The translations under genes were made by a program, and so were the position numbers. From Phytopythium helicoides (lineage: Eukaryota > Oomycota > Peronosporomycetes > Pythiales > Pythiaceae), in assembly GCA_024867545.1 (NCBI GenBank), contig JANFNE010000024.1, positions 1 to 64,000 of the forward strand: 64,000 bases of DNA, written 5' to 3'. The notes beneath the pieces are model-generated. The model made no database searches and was not told the origin of the DNA. It was given only the letters and a program-made list of their open reading frames with translations. This document shows, piece by piece, positions 9,951 to 22,500 of this stretch (positions within the stretch are counted from its first letter, which is position 1; each line of letters opens with the position of its first letter).

Positions 9951-12377
9951 ATGCGCTTCAGCGACGACGACAACTCGTCCGACGATTGCAGCACCCCGCG
10001 CTTCGCGACGGACGAGCTTCCGACTGGCGCCACCACTGCCTTCGACACGACTGCCCTTTCCATCTCGTTCGGGCAATTCGACACATACGACTTCATCGAA
10101 GACTCCTCGAGCTCCCAGCCACTGTCAGCTCCTGTATCAACTACACCGTCGATATTACCACCAGAACCCACTCCACCTCTTGTGCCTCCACCGTCCATGC
10201 CAAGACATGTGCGCTGCCGTATTGCAGTGTGTCGATGGGCACCTCTCATACTGCCAGTCGGGCTGCTCAGCACATTCATCATTTTACTCATCTCGGATCT
10301 CACACAGGCAGATACAAGTGTCAACTCAGCAGGGTCAGACGGCAGCAATGCTCCAACCATCATTACCGATTGGAATACTTGCGAGCTCAAGAGTGCGGCA
10401 GCAGATGCTGCCAACCTCACTGCGCACTGCACGCTTATCGCAATGCCACTTTGTCACGAAGATGTCTGCTCGGACCCCGACAACCACACCATCAATGTGT
10501 TTGTCAAGCGCATCCCGGCCTCGGAACAAACAGACAGACCCTCTACAGCCGTGTGGTACATCCCCGATCGACCGGATTCTCAGACAGCGGCCGAGGCAGA
10601 CAATCAAATGGCACTGCTCTTCGAGCAACTCAACGCGACCACCAGCATTTACAGAATGGATATGCGCGGGACCGGCCAAAGCTCGCCTCTTGTATGCAGC
10701 GTCGACTTGGCAGCATCAGTTTTTCGAAACGATCAGGAACCAACGCTCGAGGACGTCCAGCAGTGTTCTCAGGATGTGCGCGCCATGTACGGTGACCGAT
10801 TGGCAGCATTTTCACTTACTAGCTCAGCATATGACCTGAAAGCAGCGATCGAGACTTACCAGACCGAGACGTCAAGCGACGTGGGCGAACACATGTCGAT
10901 CGTTGTGTATGCTTTGGGGTACGGAACTCTCGTCGCCCAGCGAATGATGCAGCTCGAAACGGCTGGAGTTGTCGGGTACGCTTTAGACAGCCCGCTTGCG
11001 ACTGCAAACTCTCAGACTGCCTGGAGCGAGTCCGAGAGCGATGCTGCATTCGGCGAAGTGGGAGATGCATTCTTGCTCTGGTGTGCAAATGACTCGGACT
11101 GTGCTGTTCGGTTCCCAAACACTAGTCTCACGAATGTGTCAGCCACACTTGAAGCGACTTTTGTGCGCTTGGATGCGGAAAATGGATCGAGTGTGTGCTC
11201 TGAATTGATTTACAACGCAACCAGCACGTCCAGTAACTCAGGCTCATCTTCAGGTTCAGGTACTGCAGAATTTTCACCATCATACACTCTTCGTGAACAG
11301 CTTGCGGTGCTCATGGAGAATGCAACGCTGCGGCCGCTCATCCCTGTCATGATCTACCGCTTCAGTCGATGCGGCGCTCAGGATGTTAACGCGCTCACTC
11401 GACTGGCCGAAAGACTCGCGTCAACGATTGAACAGCGTGACAACGAACTCGAGTTGGTGTTTGCCATCCAGGCATTCAGCGAGCTGTGGGAGACGCCGTC
11501 GCCAAACGAGACTGAGCTGCTGGCGCGCTTCACGACTACCAAAATCAGTGACGGACGCGTCTATGATAAGTTGAAGGCATACTGCCTCTTCTCAGGTGAC
11601 TCCACGTCAGCGTGCGAGGGCGTGACATCGGCAGGAAGCTTGCTAACCTTCGAGCGAGACGGCTTAGGCAACGCCAACGTATCTCTCCCTGCGTCTACCA
11701 GCGTGCTCATCCTGAGTGGCGACATGGATGGACAAGCGCCTACCAAGTTCGCGATGGCACTTGACAACGCCATCGTCGCGGATGGAGGCAAACGACTGAT
11801 CGTTGTCGCCAATGGCACGCACAACGTGGTTGACAGTGCGGTGCTCGCCGATGGGTCCTCCTGTGGTAGACAGGTGGTTGCCTCGTTCATCGCCTCCGAT
11901 GGCGCTCTCGCATCGGTGGATGCGTCCTGCATGGAGGAGCTCCCGCCTGCGAGGTTGACCGTGTCGACAGAGCTGAGCTCGCTGTTGTTGAACGTGACGG
12001 ACGCGTACGACGGCGAGGCCGGGACTGTACCTCCAACGGACAGCAGTACGTCGTCCAGCGCCGAGGCAGAGGGCGGGAGCAGTCAGGCGTCTTCGATGGG
12101 AAATGCCGGGTCATCGTCTCTCGAGGCTGAAATCGACAGTCTATCGGCGTCTCGCAACCGGTATCGCGTGGCGCTGATCGTCGTGGGCAGCTTGTGTGTA
12201 GCATCGGTCATTCTAGGCGTGTTGTACGCGGCGTTCCGGCGTCACCGACGGCGCGAGCTGGCAAAAGAGGAGGCGCTGCTTCGGCGCATGCGCGGCAGCG
12301 AGGACGACGACTATGAGCTGCTGCGTGGGCTGTACCTGTCGTCGTTCAGCTACCGCACGGACCCGAGCGCGAGCTGA
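9951..12377 (+). CDS. Membrane S33-family alpha/beta hydrolase-like protein, nucleophile Ser replaced
   Basis: 808 residues, single exon. A disordered acidic N-terminus precedes a hydrophobic segment (about 97-116, APLILPVGLLSTFIILLISD), probably a signal anchor. A large Asn- and Cys-containing extracytoplasmic domain follows, then a Ser/Glu linker, a second membrane helix (about 740-763) and an Arg-rich tail ending in a Tyr/Ser/Asp-rich segment. The middle region resembles oomycete S33 (tripeptidyl aminopeptidase-like) proteins: the DMRGTGQSSPLVC oxyanion-type segment, a strand-turn-helix YALGYGTLVAQRMMQ at the nucleophile elbow, LSGDMDGQAP with Asp593, and ANGTHNVV with His624. The elbow normally reads G-x-S-Y-G; here it is A321-L-G323-Y-G325, so the catalytic Ser appears lost. 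A pseudoenzyme with a binding role is therefore likely. Many N-x-S/T sequons fit a glycosylated surface protein. Its 3' end is duplicated at 3324-4107. Confidence 0.8.
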   Translation: MRFSDDDNSSDDCSTPRFATDELPTGATTAFDTTALSISFGQFDTYDFIEDSSSSQPLSAPVSTTPSILPPEPTPPLVPPPSMPRHVRCRIAVCRWAPLILPVGLLSTFIILLISDLTQADTSVNSAGSDGSNAPTIITDWNTCELKSAAADAANLTAHCTLIAMPLCHEDVCSDPDNHTINVFVKRIPASEQTDRPSTAVWYIPDRPDSQTAAEADNQMALLFEQLNATTSIYRMDMRGTGQSSPLVCSVDLAASVFRNDQEPTLEDVQQCSQDVRAMYGDRLAAFSLTSSAYDLKAAIETYQTETSSDVGEHMSIVVYALGYGTLVAQRMMQLETAGVVGYALDSPLATANSQTAWSESESDAAFGEVGDAFLLWCANDSDCAVRFPNTSLTNVSATLEATFVRLDAENGSSVCSELIYNATSTSSNSGSSSGSGTAEFSPSYTLREQLAVLMENATLRPLIPVMIYRFSRCGAQDVNALTRLAERLASTIEQRDNELELVFAIQAFSELWETPSPNETELLARFTTTKISDGRVYDKLKAYCLFSGDSTSACEGVTSAGSLLTFERDGLGNANVSLPASTSVLILSGDMDGQAPTKFAMALDNAIVADGGKRLIVVANGTHNVVDSAVLADGSSCGRQVVASFIASDGALASVDASCMEELPPARLTVSTELSSLLLNVTDAYDGEAGTVPPTDSSTSSSAEAEGGSSQASSMGNAGSSSLEAEIDSLSASRNRYRVALIVVGSLCVASVILGVLYAAFRRHRRRELAKEEALLRRMRGSEDDDYELLRGLYLSSFSYRTDPSAS

Positions 12378-13312
12378 AGCTGACAGGTCGTAGAGTACCC
12401 TACCAGGCGGCGCGCAGATAGAGCCCCCTTGTAACATAGCAATTGCAGCGCCCCTGGAGCCCATTCTCTCTCGCCACGCACGCGCACGCCACCCACCGAC
12501 CACCCACAGGCCCCGCAAAGCGTCCGCCCAAAGCGCAGGCCGCGAGTCGCAGCGCCGAGGCGCTCGGATGGCGCGTGATCCCGCGGCCGCCGCCCGGCAG
12601 CGCAGAGAAGGGCGGCGTCAACTCGCTTCGGCGCGCATTCCCGGTGCCGCGCATCCTCCAGGTGATGCTCCGGGATTCCGACGTTTCTGCTGGACGGATG
12701 GCTGAAGGTCGTTGACTCGCGGGAGTGACGTCTGCCGAACCTGTGGGACTGGATTGGAGCGGCGGTACGCTGCGACATGTTGGAGCGTAACGCGTTGTGA
12801 AATACCTGCGAGAGTTGATACTGCAGTTCGAATCGGCTGCTCCAGCCACCGCGCTTCGATGACAGGATGGGTTGAGTCGATTTTGCGCCAATCAGCTGCC
12901 CATCGACAGGATCGCATCGATGTGATTGGCGCGAACTTCGAGATGTGAAGCGGGTCCAACCCGCTGCGTCGTTCGACCCACGGGTCGACAGCGTCTTTTA
13001 TGCTGTTTTTTGTAAGTAAAAGTTATGCCGCGGGTCGTGGCGCAACCCGCGCTCCCTTTCTCCATGCGGTGATGGGCGTCAAAGTCTTCAGGAACCACTA
13101 CTCTTTCTCGCAATCCTGGGAATCGGGCCTCCAGTAGGCCTTTTTACCAGTTTCAACACGCCACTCCGCGTTGTCCAAACTAGGGAAACAGGCGAAAAAG
13201 CCCTCGCCTCCCCCCAGCCCTACCGTACGTAGTTGCCCCTGACCTGAATTCCGGCAAGTCACGCCACCACCAAGCGCCCAGTATCAGCGAGGAGCGAGGA
13301 AGAGAGGAGGCC
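12378..13312. other. Intergenic region upstream of the TAZ-finger gene
   Basis: About 935 bp. Contains short inverted motifs built on GCGGGT/ACCCGC between 12950 and 13050 (for example GCGGGTCCAACCCGC at about 12951 and CGACCCACGGGTCG at about 12976), which could form small hairpins or bind a factor. No gene was recognised. Confidence 0.4.
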
Positions 13313-15893
13313 ATGGCGCGCTCCCGCCGGGGCTCCCGCCACGCGCACATTCCCCCCGAGGCGCCCATGCCCTACTCGGCCTCCTGCCCGAGCCTCTCGG
13401 CCATGTACGACGGGCCCGACGAGCTGCTGCGCGCGCTCGCGGACGACGACCGCGCCGTGCACGGCGGCCAGTCGGCCGGCAACCTCATGGCGGCGCTGGC
13501 GCACGACGCGTCCGGCCTGGGCGTGGCGCCCGCCGCGCTCGGGCTGCAACCCGCGGGGCTGCACCTGGACGAGGAGCCGCTGGGCGAGCCCTCGACCTCG
13601 GCCGAGCTGCTCGGGCCCGACAAGGGCTACGACTTTTTGCTGCAGTTCCAGCAGGACCACCTGGACGCCTCGCAGCGGCTCTTCCCGCACCAGGCGCCCG
13701 CCTTCCTCAACGACGACGTCGACGGGCTGCTGGTCTCGCCGCCCGCGGGCAACGCCAAGCGCGCGGGCTTCCACGGATCCGCCTCCTTCACCAACCTCGC
13801 CAGCATGGAGGCCGAGCTGCAGCGCCGCCAGCAGGCCGCCAGCAAGCGCAAGAAGGGCGGCAGCGAGCGCTGGCACAAGCTGCAGCGCCACAAGTCCTTC
13901 GACTCGACCGTCATGCCCGAGCTCGACTTCACGCAGCCCTCCTTCTCGGCCCCGCCGGGAAGCAACTTCTTCGGACCCAACGCGCCGCCCATCGCCATGC
14001 CATCCTCGATCCCCAACGCTGTGCCGTTCATGCAAAGGTGCGTTTGCGAATTGTCTTGCTGCTGCAGTGTGTTGCATATGTTCACTGACGTTATCGTTCT
14101 AATGGGCAAGCAGTAGCGCCAATCCGGACGCCGACATGCTTGGAATGGAAGACTTCCCGACCAACTTTACGTCCGAGCCCTCGTGGCCCGCGACATCCAT
14201 GGCGCTCGGCGGGGGTATGATGATCGATGCATTCGGAGGAGCCGACGAAGCAAGTCTCATCAACGACATGAACGCTCTCGCGGCTTCCTCTCCACATGAC
14301 CCAGACGGTTTTATGAGGTCAATGGCCGCCGCCACCCAGCAAGTGCCCGACGACACCAATGTCCAGAGCTCTGCTGCGCTCGACTTGCTGCTATCCGAGA
14401 AGGAGCGCGACAACATGTTTGACGCCATCCGCGATTTCTCGGCTCCGAATGAATCGGCGGCGAGCGCTGCCATGTCGACGCCGCTGTCGTCTTCTGCCCC
14501 CACAATGAGCTACATGGATGCGTCTCCAAGAGAGCGCAGGGGCGTCATGCGTCGGAGAGATTCTCGCAATGGCGTTATGGGAAAGAGGAAAACGACGCAC
14601 AGTCCACCGCTACACCCGTATGCGCGCAACCGTGAAGACTCCAACCATGGCAAGCCGTTCTCTCTCAACTCGGGCTCTCCCCCGACTGGTCTCCCGCCTC
14701 AGCGACCTCAGGAGCCACCCTCGGTGCCCATGCGGAAACGCCTGGAACAAATCCTCGTGCACTCAGTGCAAAACTCTGATGCGGGTGCGATGCTGTCCGT
14801 AATCGAGATGGAGTTCCTGAAGCAGTCGCCGCTTTTTTCCGCCGACAAGGCAGCCGAGACCGCAGGGTCACTGTGGCTTTTGCTGCACGCAGCGCAGTGC
14901 GATGATAGTTCGTGTGAGATTGGTGGCTGCGACGTCATGCGTCGAGTGCTTAGCCATTGCATGGGCTGTGAACTGCTTGTTGGCAAGTGCAAGCAGCCGT
15001 GCAACGACGCGAAGGCGATGCTGCTCCACTACGGCTCGTGCAACAGCAAAGGCAGTATGCATGGCAAGTCGTGCGCTGTCTGCTGGAATCTGCTGGAGAT
15101 CGACCATGCTCATCAAGCGGCGCTGGATAACAGCGGAAAGCCGGCTGCTCCACCTGGTGCGCCGATGATGTCGACAACTCCTCCTGTGATGGGAGGGACG
15201 CCTCTGCTGCCGATGCCGATGAATCCTCTGTCGGCGTCGTCGTTTGTGTCTCCGAGTCTCCGGCCGTCAGCTGGATCAAACGCTTCATCCGGTGGTAACT
15301 CCACTTCCAAGCATGTGCCGATCCAGCCGAACCCGCTCCCGACAGCGTCGAACCCGATGGGTCTCATGGGCTCGTTCCCCCATTTTGGCTATTCGCTGTC
15401 GCTGTACTTGGAGCAAACGTCGGCGCCGTTCCGTGCTGAGGTCAAGTCTCGAGTGGAAAAGCGCGTCACGGCTGCTGCAAGCCAGGATTTGATCCAGCAC
15501 ATGCAGAAGAAGACTCGACTGCGGTCCCTCGATGACCTACGGTCGGAGGCTCGCACAATTGTTCTCGGCGAGATGGAGCGTGAGCTGCACTTTCATATGC
15601 AAGCGTACAGCTGGGCGACCGCGAGTGGCAAAGGCATGGGCGACCCAAGCGCAACATATCCCGGTGGAATGCCTGGCGACAATGCGCTACCACCGTACCT
15701 GCTGAGCGTCGCTGCCGCGGGATTCGCGGCTCTCTATGCTCAGCAGGCAACGCTGCAGGCGGCTGCCATGACGTCAGGGCGACCTGCTCAGCCCGCCGCA
15801 TCGACTTCGTCCTCGGGACCCTCGCGGCGCAAGAGCGACGCGTCTTCTAAGAAGAAGAAGGCTGAAGGCGAGCCCACCACCGTCGCGTCGTGA
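13313..15893 (+). CDS. TAZ-type zinc-finger protein, two exons
   Basis: Exon 1 (13313-14037) and exon 2 (14114-15893) join across a 76-bp intron, splitting a Ser codon (AG|T), to give 834 residues. The TAZ finger lies at about residues 485-580 with three HCCC zinc sites visible in order: HAAQCDDSSCEIGGC, HCMGCELLVGKCKQPC, and HYGSC followed ten residues on by CAVC. TAZ fingers of CBP/p300 bind transactivation domains, so a transcriptional adaptor role is likely. No acetyltransferase, bromodomain or PHD segment is seen; the remainder is low-complexity Ser/Pro/Met/Gly sequence, with a basic SKRKKGGSERWHKLQRHK segment near residue 180 and a Lys-rich tail (SDASSKKKKAE) near the C-terminus, both possible nuclear signals. 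A conserved-looking helical region (LEQTSAPFRAEVKSRVEKRV) follows the TAZ finger. Partner factors are unknown. Confidence 0.85.
14038..14113 (+). other. Intron of the TAZ-finger gene
   Basis: Begins GTGCGT and ends AAGCAG, 76 bp, inside a Ser codon. Removing it joins VPFMQ to SSANPDADMLGMEDF and keeps one long frame. Confidence 0.85.
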
Positions 15894-16574
15894 TGCGGAC
15901 TCGGCTCGTCCGATTCCGTGTTATTTATCGTTTACTCCAGGGTGGACGGTGGTCGAGATGGCTCGAGCGCGTGGGGGTCGCGTGTTCGTGGCTGCATCTC
16001 CCAGTGTGTTGCGAGCGCACCGCAACGCTGCGCTCGAGTCGGCCTCGGGAAGACGAGCGTGGGCGGTGGTGGTTCGCCACCGAGTGTTTTTTTTTTTGTT
16101 TTTTGATCCGCTTCAAGATGCTCAAGTTGTAGCCATTTCGACAAGCGAAATCCAGTACATGTGTACACTGGCGTACTGTAATCTGTGCAATGATAATGAA
16201 AGTCCCACTCGCTGAACCGTTCAGAACTCATGCATACAGTAATAGCAGTACATCCAACGTTTTCATCTCAAAAAAGCACTGATACAAGGTGCTGACAGCT
16301 CAGCGCGAAAATGATTTGGGGCACAAGGAAGACAGGTGTCGACGTGGAGCGGCTCGTCTCTTCTTTTTCTCCAAAGGTTGCAGCCTTTCATCCTGCTCCG
16401 CGCTGCTTTTAGTCGTCCAAAAGCTGCATCTTCCGACACTTTCCGGCCGTAAATCACTTTTTCGCTGACGGCCAAGGCCAGTTGCTGTCACGCTCGCCGA
16501 CATGGAGCGCTCCGCGCCGCGGCATTCGCCGATTCCTCGGCCCCCGCCGGCTCTCGGGACCTCCGCGCGCGCTC
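15894..16574. other. Intergenic region upstream of surface-protein gene A
   Basis: About 680 bp. A T-rich run (about 16087-16103) lies some 190 bp after the TAZ-gene stop and may belong to its 3' end. The last 300 bp probably hold the promoter and 5' leader of gene A. No gene was recognised. Confidence 0.45.
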
Positions 16575-19500
16575 ATGCGGCGACTGGCAGCGCTCGCGCT
16601 CGCGGCGGCCGCGCTCGCTTCGAACGCGGCCGCGCAGCTGACTTCGGGCTGCGAGACGTGGGAGTTTGACGGCCAGGACATTGTGAGCTACGACGACACG
16701 ACCGTCTCGGCGAGCGGCAGCGGCAGCGGCGGCGTGCAGGAGACGTGGTTCGAGCAGGACTCGTCCTTCACGACGCTCTACTACTGCGGCACCACGGTCG
16801 AGTCTACCTTTGATGCGTCCGCGTCCGACAGCGGCTCCACGGAGGCGTCGTCGGCGGCGTCCACTTCCTCGCCAGTGACTGTCACACCAACGACAGCTCC
16901 ATCCACATCATCAACGGGGTCCACTAGTAGTTCAGGATCAGCTGGAACAAGCGCACCATCGACATCATCGTCAGGATCAACAGCGACGGATGCTCCGTCG
17001 ACTGAGTCGCCTACGGAGTCTCCGACCGAGTCGCCTACGAACGCGCCTGTGACGTCGTCGTCGGGTTCTTCGGACGGCTCTAGCTCATCTTCGACTACTG
17101 CTCCGTCGACTGAGTCGCCTACGGAGTCGCCTACTGAGTCGCCTACGGAGTCTCCTACGGAGTCCCCGACCGAGTCTCCGACGAACGCGCCTACGGATTC
17201 CCCGACCGAGTCTCCGACCGAGTCTCCTACGAACGCGCCTACGGAGTCTCCGACCGAGTCTCCGACCGAGTCTCCTACGAACGCGCCTGTGACGTCGTCG
17301 TCGGGTTCTTCGGACGGCTCTAGCTCATCTTCGACTACTGCTCCGTCGACTGAGTCGCCTACGGAGTCGCCTACTGAGTCGCCTACGGAGTCTCCTACGA
17401 ACGCGCCTGTGACGTCGTCGTCGGGTTCTTCGGACGGCTCTAGCTCATCTTCGACTACTGCTCCGTCGACTGAGTCGCCTACGGAGTCGCCTACTGAGTC
17501 GCCTACGGAGTCTCCTACGGAGTCCCCGACCGAGTCTCCGACGAACGCGCCTACGGATTCCCCGACCGAGTCTCCGACCGAGTCTCCGACCGAGTCTCCT
17601 ACGAACGCGCCTACGGAGTCTCCGACCGAGTCGCCTACGAACGCGCCTGTGACGTCGTCGTCGGGTTCTTCGGACGGCTCTAGCTCATCTTCGACTACTG
17701 CTCCGTCGACTGAGTCGCCTACGGAGTCGCCTACTGAGTCGCCTACGGAGTCTCCTACGGAGTCCCCGACCGAGTCTCCGACGAACGCGCCTACGGATTC
17801 CCCGACCGAGTCTCCGACCGAGTCTCCTACGAACGCGCCTACGGAGTCTCCGACCGAGTCGCCTACGAACGCGCCTGTGACGTCGTCGTCGGGTTCTTCG
17901 GACGGCTCTAGCTCATCTTCGACTACTGCTCCGTCGACTGAGTCGCCTACGGAGTCGCCTACTGAGTCGCCTACGGAGTCTCCTACGGAGTCCCCGACCG
18001 AGTCTCCGACGAACGCGCCTACGGATTCCCCGACCGAGTCTCCGACCGAGTCTCCTACGAACGCGCCTACGGAGTCTCCGACCGAGTCGCCTACGAACGC
18101 GCCTGTGACGTCGTCGTCGGGTTCTTCGGACGGCTCTAGCTCATCTTCGACTACTGCTCCGTCGACTGAGTCGCCTACGGAGTCGCCTACTGAGTCGCCT
18201 ACGGAGTCTCCTACGGAGTCCCCGACCGAGTCTCCGACGAACGCGCCTACGGATTCCCCGACCGAGTCTCCGACCGAGTCTCCTACGAACGCGCCTACGG
18301 AGTCTCCGACCGAGTCTCCGACCGAGTCTCCTACGAACGCGCCTGTGACGTCGTCGTCGGGTTCTTCGGACGGCTCTAGCTCATCTTCGACTACTGCTCC
18401 GTCGACTGAGTCGCCTACGGAGTCGCCTACTGAGTCGCCTACGGAGTCTCCTACGAACGCGCCTGTGACGTCGTCGTCGGGTTCTTCGGACGGCTCTAGC
18501 TCATCTTCGACTACTGCTCCGTCGACTGAGTCGCCTACGGAGTCGCCTACTGAGTCGCCTACGGAGTCTCCTACGGAGTCCCCGACCGAGTCTCCGACGA
18601 ACGCGCCTACGGATTCCCCGACCGAGTCTCCGACCGAGTCTCCGACCGAGTCTCCTACGAACGCGCCTACGGAGTCTCCGACCGAGTCGCCTACGAACGC
18701 GCCTGTGACGTCGTCGTCGGGTTCTTCGGACGGCTCTAGCTCATCTTCGACTACTGCTCCGTCGACTGAGTCGCCTACGGAGTCGCCTACTGAGTCGCCT
18801 ACGGAGTCTCCTACGGAGTCCCCGACCGAGTCTCCGACGAACGCGCCTACGGATTCCCCGACCGAGTCTCCGACCGAGTCTCCTACGAACGCGCCTACGG
18901 AGTCTCCGACCGAGTCGCCTACGAACGCGCCTGTGACGTCGTCGTCGGGTTCTTCGGACGGCTCTAGCTCATCTTCGACTACTGCTCCGTCGACTGAGTC
19001 GCCTACGGAGTCGCCTACTGAGTCGCCTACGGATTCCCCGACCGAGTCTCCGACCGAGTCTCCTACGAACGCGCCTACGGAGTCTCCGACCGAGTCGCCT
19101 ACGAACGCGCCTGTGACGTCGTCGTCGGGTTCTTCGGACGGCTCTAGCTCATCTTCGACTACTGCTCCGTCGACTGAGTCGCCTACGGAGTCGCCTACTG
19201 AGTCGCCTACGGAGTCTCCTACGGAGTCCCCGACCGAGTCTCCGACGAACGCGCCTACGGATTCCCCGACCGAGTCTCCGACCGAGTCTCCGACCGAGTC
19301 TCCGACGAACGCGCCTACGGAGTCTCCGACCGAGTCGCCTACGAACGCGCCTGTGACGTCGTCGTCGGGTTCTTCGGACGGCTCTAGCTCATCTTCGACT
19401 ACTGCTCCGTCGACTGAGTCGCCTACGGAGTCGCCTACTGAGTCGCCTACGGAGTCTCCTACGGAGTCCCCGACCGAGTCTCCGACGAACGCGCCTACGG

Positions 19501-22500
19501 ATTCCCCGACCGAGTCTCCGACCGAGTCTCCGACCGAGTCTCCTACGAACGCGCCTACGGAGTCTCCGACCGAGTCGCCTACGAACGCGCCTGTGACGTC
19601 GTCGTCGGGTTCTTCGGACGGCTCTAGCTCATCTTCGACTACTGCTCCGTCGACTGAGTCGCCTACGGAGTCGCCTACTGAGTCGCCTACGGAGTCTCCT
19701 ACGGAGTCCCCGACCGAGTCTCCGACGAACGCGCCTACGGATTCCCCGACCGAGTCTCCGACCGAGTCTCCGACCGAGTCTCCTACGAACGCGCCTACGG
19801 AGTCTCCGACCGAGTCGCCTACGAACGCGCCTGTGACGTCGTCGTCGGGTTCTTCGGACGGCTCTAGCTCATCTTCGACTACTGCTCCGTCGACTGAGTC
19901 GCCTACGGAGTCGCCTACTGAGTCGCCTACGGAGTCTCCTACGGAGTCCCCGACCGAGTCTCCGACGAACGCGCCTACGGATTCCCCGACCGAGTCTCCG
20001 ACCGAGTCTCCGACCGAGTCTCCTACGAACGCGCCTACGGAGTCTCCGACCGAGTCGCCTACGAACGCGCCTGTGACGTCGTCGTCGGGTTCTTCGGACG
20101 GCTCTAGCTCATCTTCGACTACTGCTCCGTCGACTGAGTCGCCTACGGAGTCGCCTACTGAGTCGCCTACGGAGTCTCCTACGGAGTCCCCGACCGAGTC
20201 TCCGACGAACGCGCCTACGGATTCCCCGACCGAGTCTCCGACCGAGTCTCCTACGAACGCGCCTACGGAGTCTCCGACCGAGTCGCCTACGAACGCGCCT
20301 GTGACGTCGTCGTCGGGTTCTTCGGACGGCTCTAGCTCATCTTCGACTACTGCTCCGTCGACTGAGTCGCCTACGGAGTCGCCTACTGAGTCGCCTACGG
20401 AGTCTCCTACGGAGTCCCCGACCGAGTCTCCGACGAACGCGCCTACGGATTCCCCGACCGAGTCTCCGACCGAGTCTCCGACCGAGTCTCCGACGAACGC
20501 GCCTACGGAGTCTCCGACCGAGTCGCCTACGAACGCGCCTGTGACGTCGTCGTCGGGTTCTTCGGACGGCTCTAGCTCATCTTCGACTACTGCTCCGTCG
20601 ACTGAGTCGCCTACGGAGTCGCCTACTGAGTCGCCTACGGAGTCTCCTACGGAGTCCCCGACCGAGTCTCCGACGAACGCGCCTACGGATTCCCCGACCG
20701 AGTCTCCGACCGAGTCTCCTACGAACGCGCCTACGGAGTCTCCGACCGAGTCGCCTACGAACGCGCCTGTGACGTCGTCGTCGGGTTCTTCGGACGGCTC
20801 TAGCTCATCTTCGACTACTGCTCCGTCGACTGAGTCGCCTACGGAGTCGCCTACTGAGTCGCCTACGGAGTCTCCTACGGAGTCCCCGACCGAGTCTCCG
20901 ACGAACGCGCCTACGGATTCCCCGACCGAGTCTCCGACCGAGTCTCCGACCGAGTCTCCGACCGAGTCTCCTACGAACGCGCCTACGGAGTCTCCGACCG
21001 AGTCGCCTACGAACGCGCCTGTGACGTCGTCGTCGGGTTCTTCGGACGGCTCTAGCTCATCTTCGACTACTGCTCCGTCGACTGAGTCGCCTACGGAGTC
21101 GCCTACTGAGTCGCCTACGGAGTCTCCTACGGAGTCCCCGACCGAGTCTCCGACGAACGCGCCTACGGATTCCCCGACCGAGTCTCCGACCGAGTCTCCG
21201 ACCGAGTCTCCGACCGAGTCTCCTACGAACGCGCCTACGGAGTCTCCGACCGAGTCGCCTACGAACGCGCCTGTGACGTCGTCGTCGGGTTCTTCGGACG
21301 GCTCTAGCTCATCTTCGACTACTGCTCCGTCGACTGAGTCGCCTACGGAGTCGCCTACGGAGTCGCCTACGGAGTCTCCTACGGAGTCCCCGACCGAGTC
21401 TCCGACGAACGCGCCTACGGATTCCCCGACCGAGTCTCCGACCGAGTCTCCTACGAACGCGCCTACGGAGTCTCCGACCGAGTCGCCTACGAACGCGCCT
21501 GTGACGTCGTCGTCGGGTTCTTCGGACGGCTCTAGCTCATCTTCGACTACTGCTCCGTCGACTGAGTCGCCTACGGAGTCGCCTACTGAGTCGCCTACGG
21601 AGTCTCCTACGGAGTCCCCGACCGAGTCTCCGACGAACGCGCCTACGGATTCCCCGACCGAGTCTCCGACCGAGTCTCCGACGAACGCGCCTACGGATTC
21701 CCCGACCGAGTCTCCGACCGAGTCTCCGACGAACGCGCCTACGGATTCCCCGACCGAGTCTCCGACCGAGTCTCCTACGAACGCGCCTACGGAGTCTCCG
21801 ACCGAGTCGCCTACGAACGCGCCTGTGACGTCGTCGTCGGGTTCTTCGGACGGCTCTAGTTCATCTTCGACTTCTGCTCCGTCGACTGAGTCGCCTACGG
21901 AGTCGCCTACGGAGTCTCCTACGGAGTCTCCGACAGATGCTCCTGTAGTGACGACTGTTGCCCCTGTCGTGACTGCAGCTCCTGCCACTACTTCGCCGAT
22001 AACATCAGCTCCAGTTACGGCTCCGCCTGTTACAGCTGCTCCTGTGACACCGCTTCCGAGTACTGGCGCGCCTGGGACCACAGCGCCAGCGACGACAGCT
22101 CCGGTGACTACGACCCCAGTGACCCCGACTCCTGTGACGTCTGCACCAGCTACGACAGCACCGACAACCCCCGCTCCGACGTTTACCCCAACACCTACAA
22201 CCGTCACGGCCACATGCGGCACACAAGTTGTCGGGACAGGTTACTACGGTACGACCATTTCGACAAACAAGAACGTCGCGAGCGCCAGCGCATGCTGCGC
22301 ACTGTGTATTGCTGAGTCTTCCTGTGTGGCGTACCGCTACGGCACCAACGACCAGCGGTGCTATTTGCTCTCCGACACGGACAAGAAGCCGCACACGGAC
22401 TCCGATTGGATCTCGGCGCTGGTCACGCGATCGACGACGACTTCCACGACGCAGACTTCAACAGCGACGACCAAGTCGAGCGACGAGAGCGAAGAATCAA

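Noticed and set aside
16981..21940. CRISPR-like regular spacing of repeats
   Set aside because: There are no unique spacers; units are coding and vary in multiples of 12 bp, and the genome is eukaryotic.
16781..22222. Antisense open frame of 1813 codons through the gene A repeats
   Set aside because: It arises because the 12-bp repeat has no stops in this frame; it lacks a signal peptide or domain, and the sense strand carries a signal peptide, PAN domain and membrane helix.
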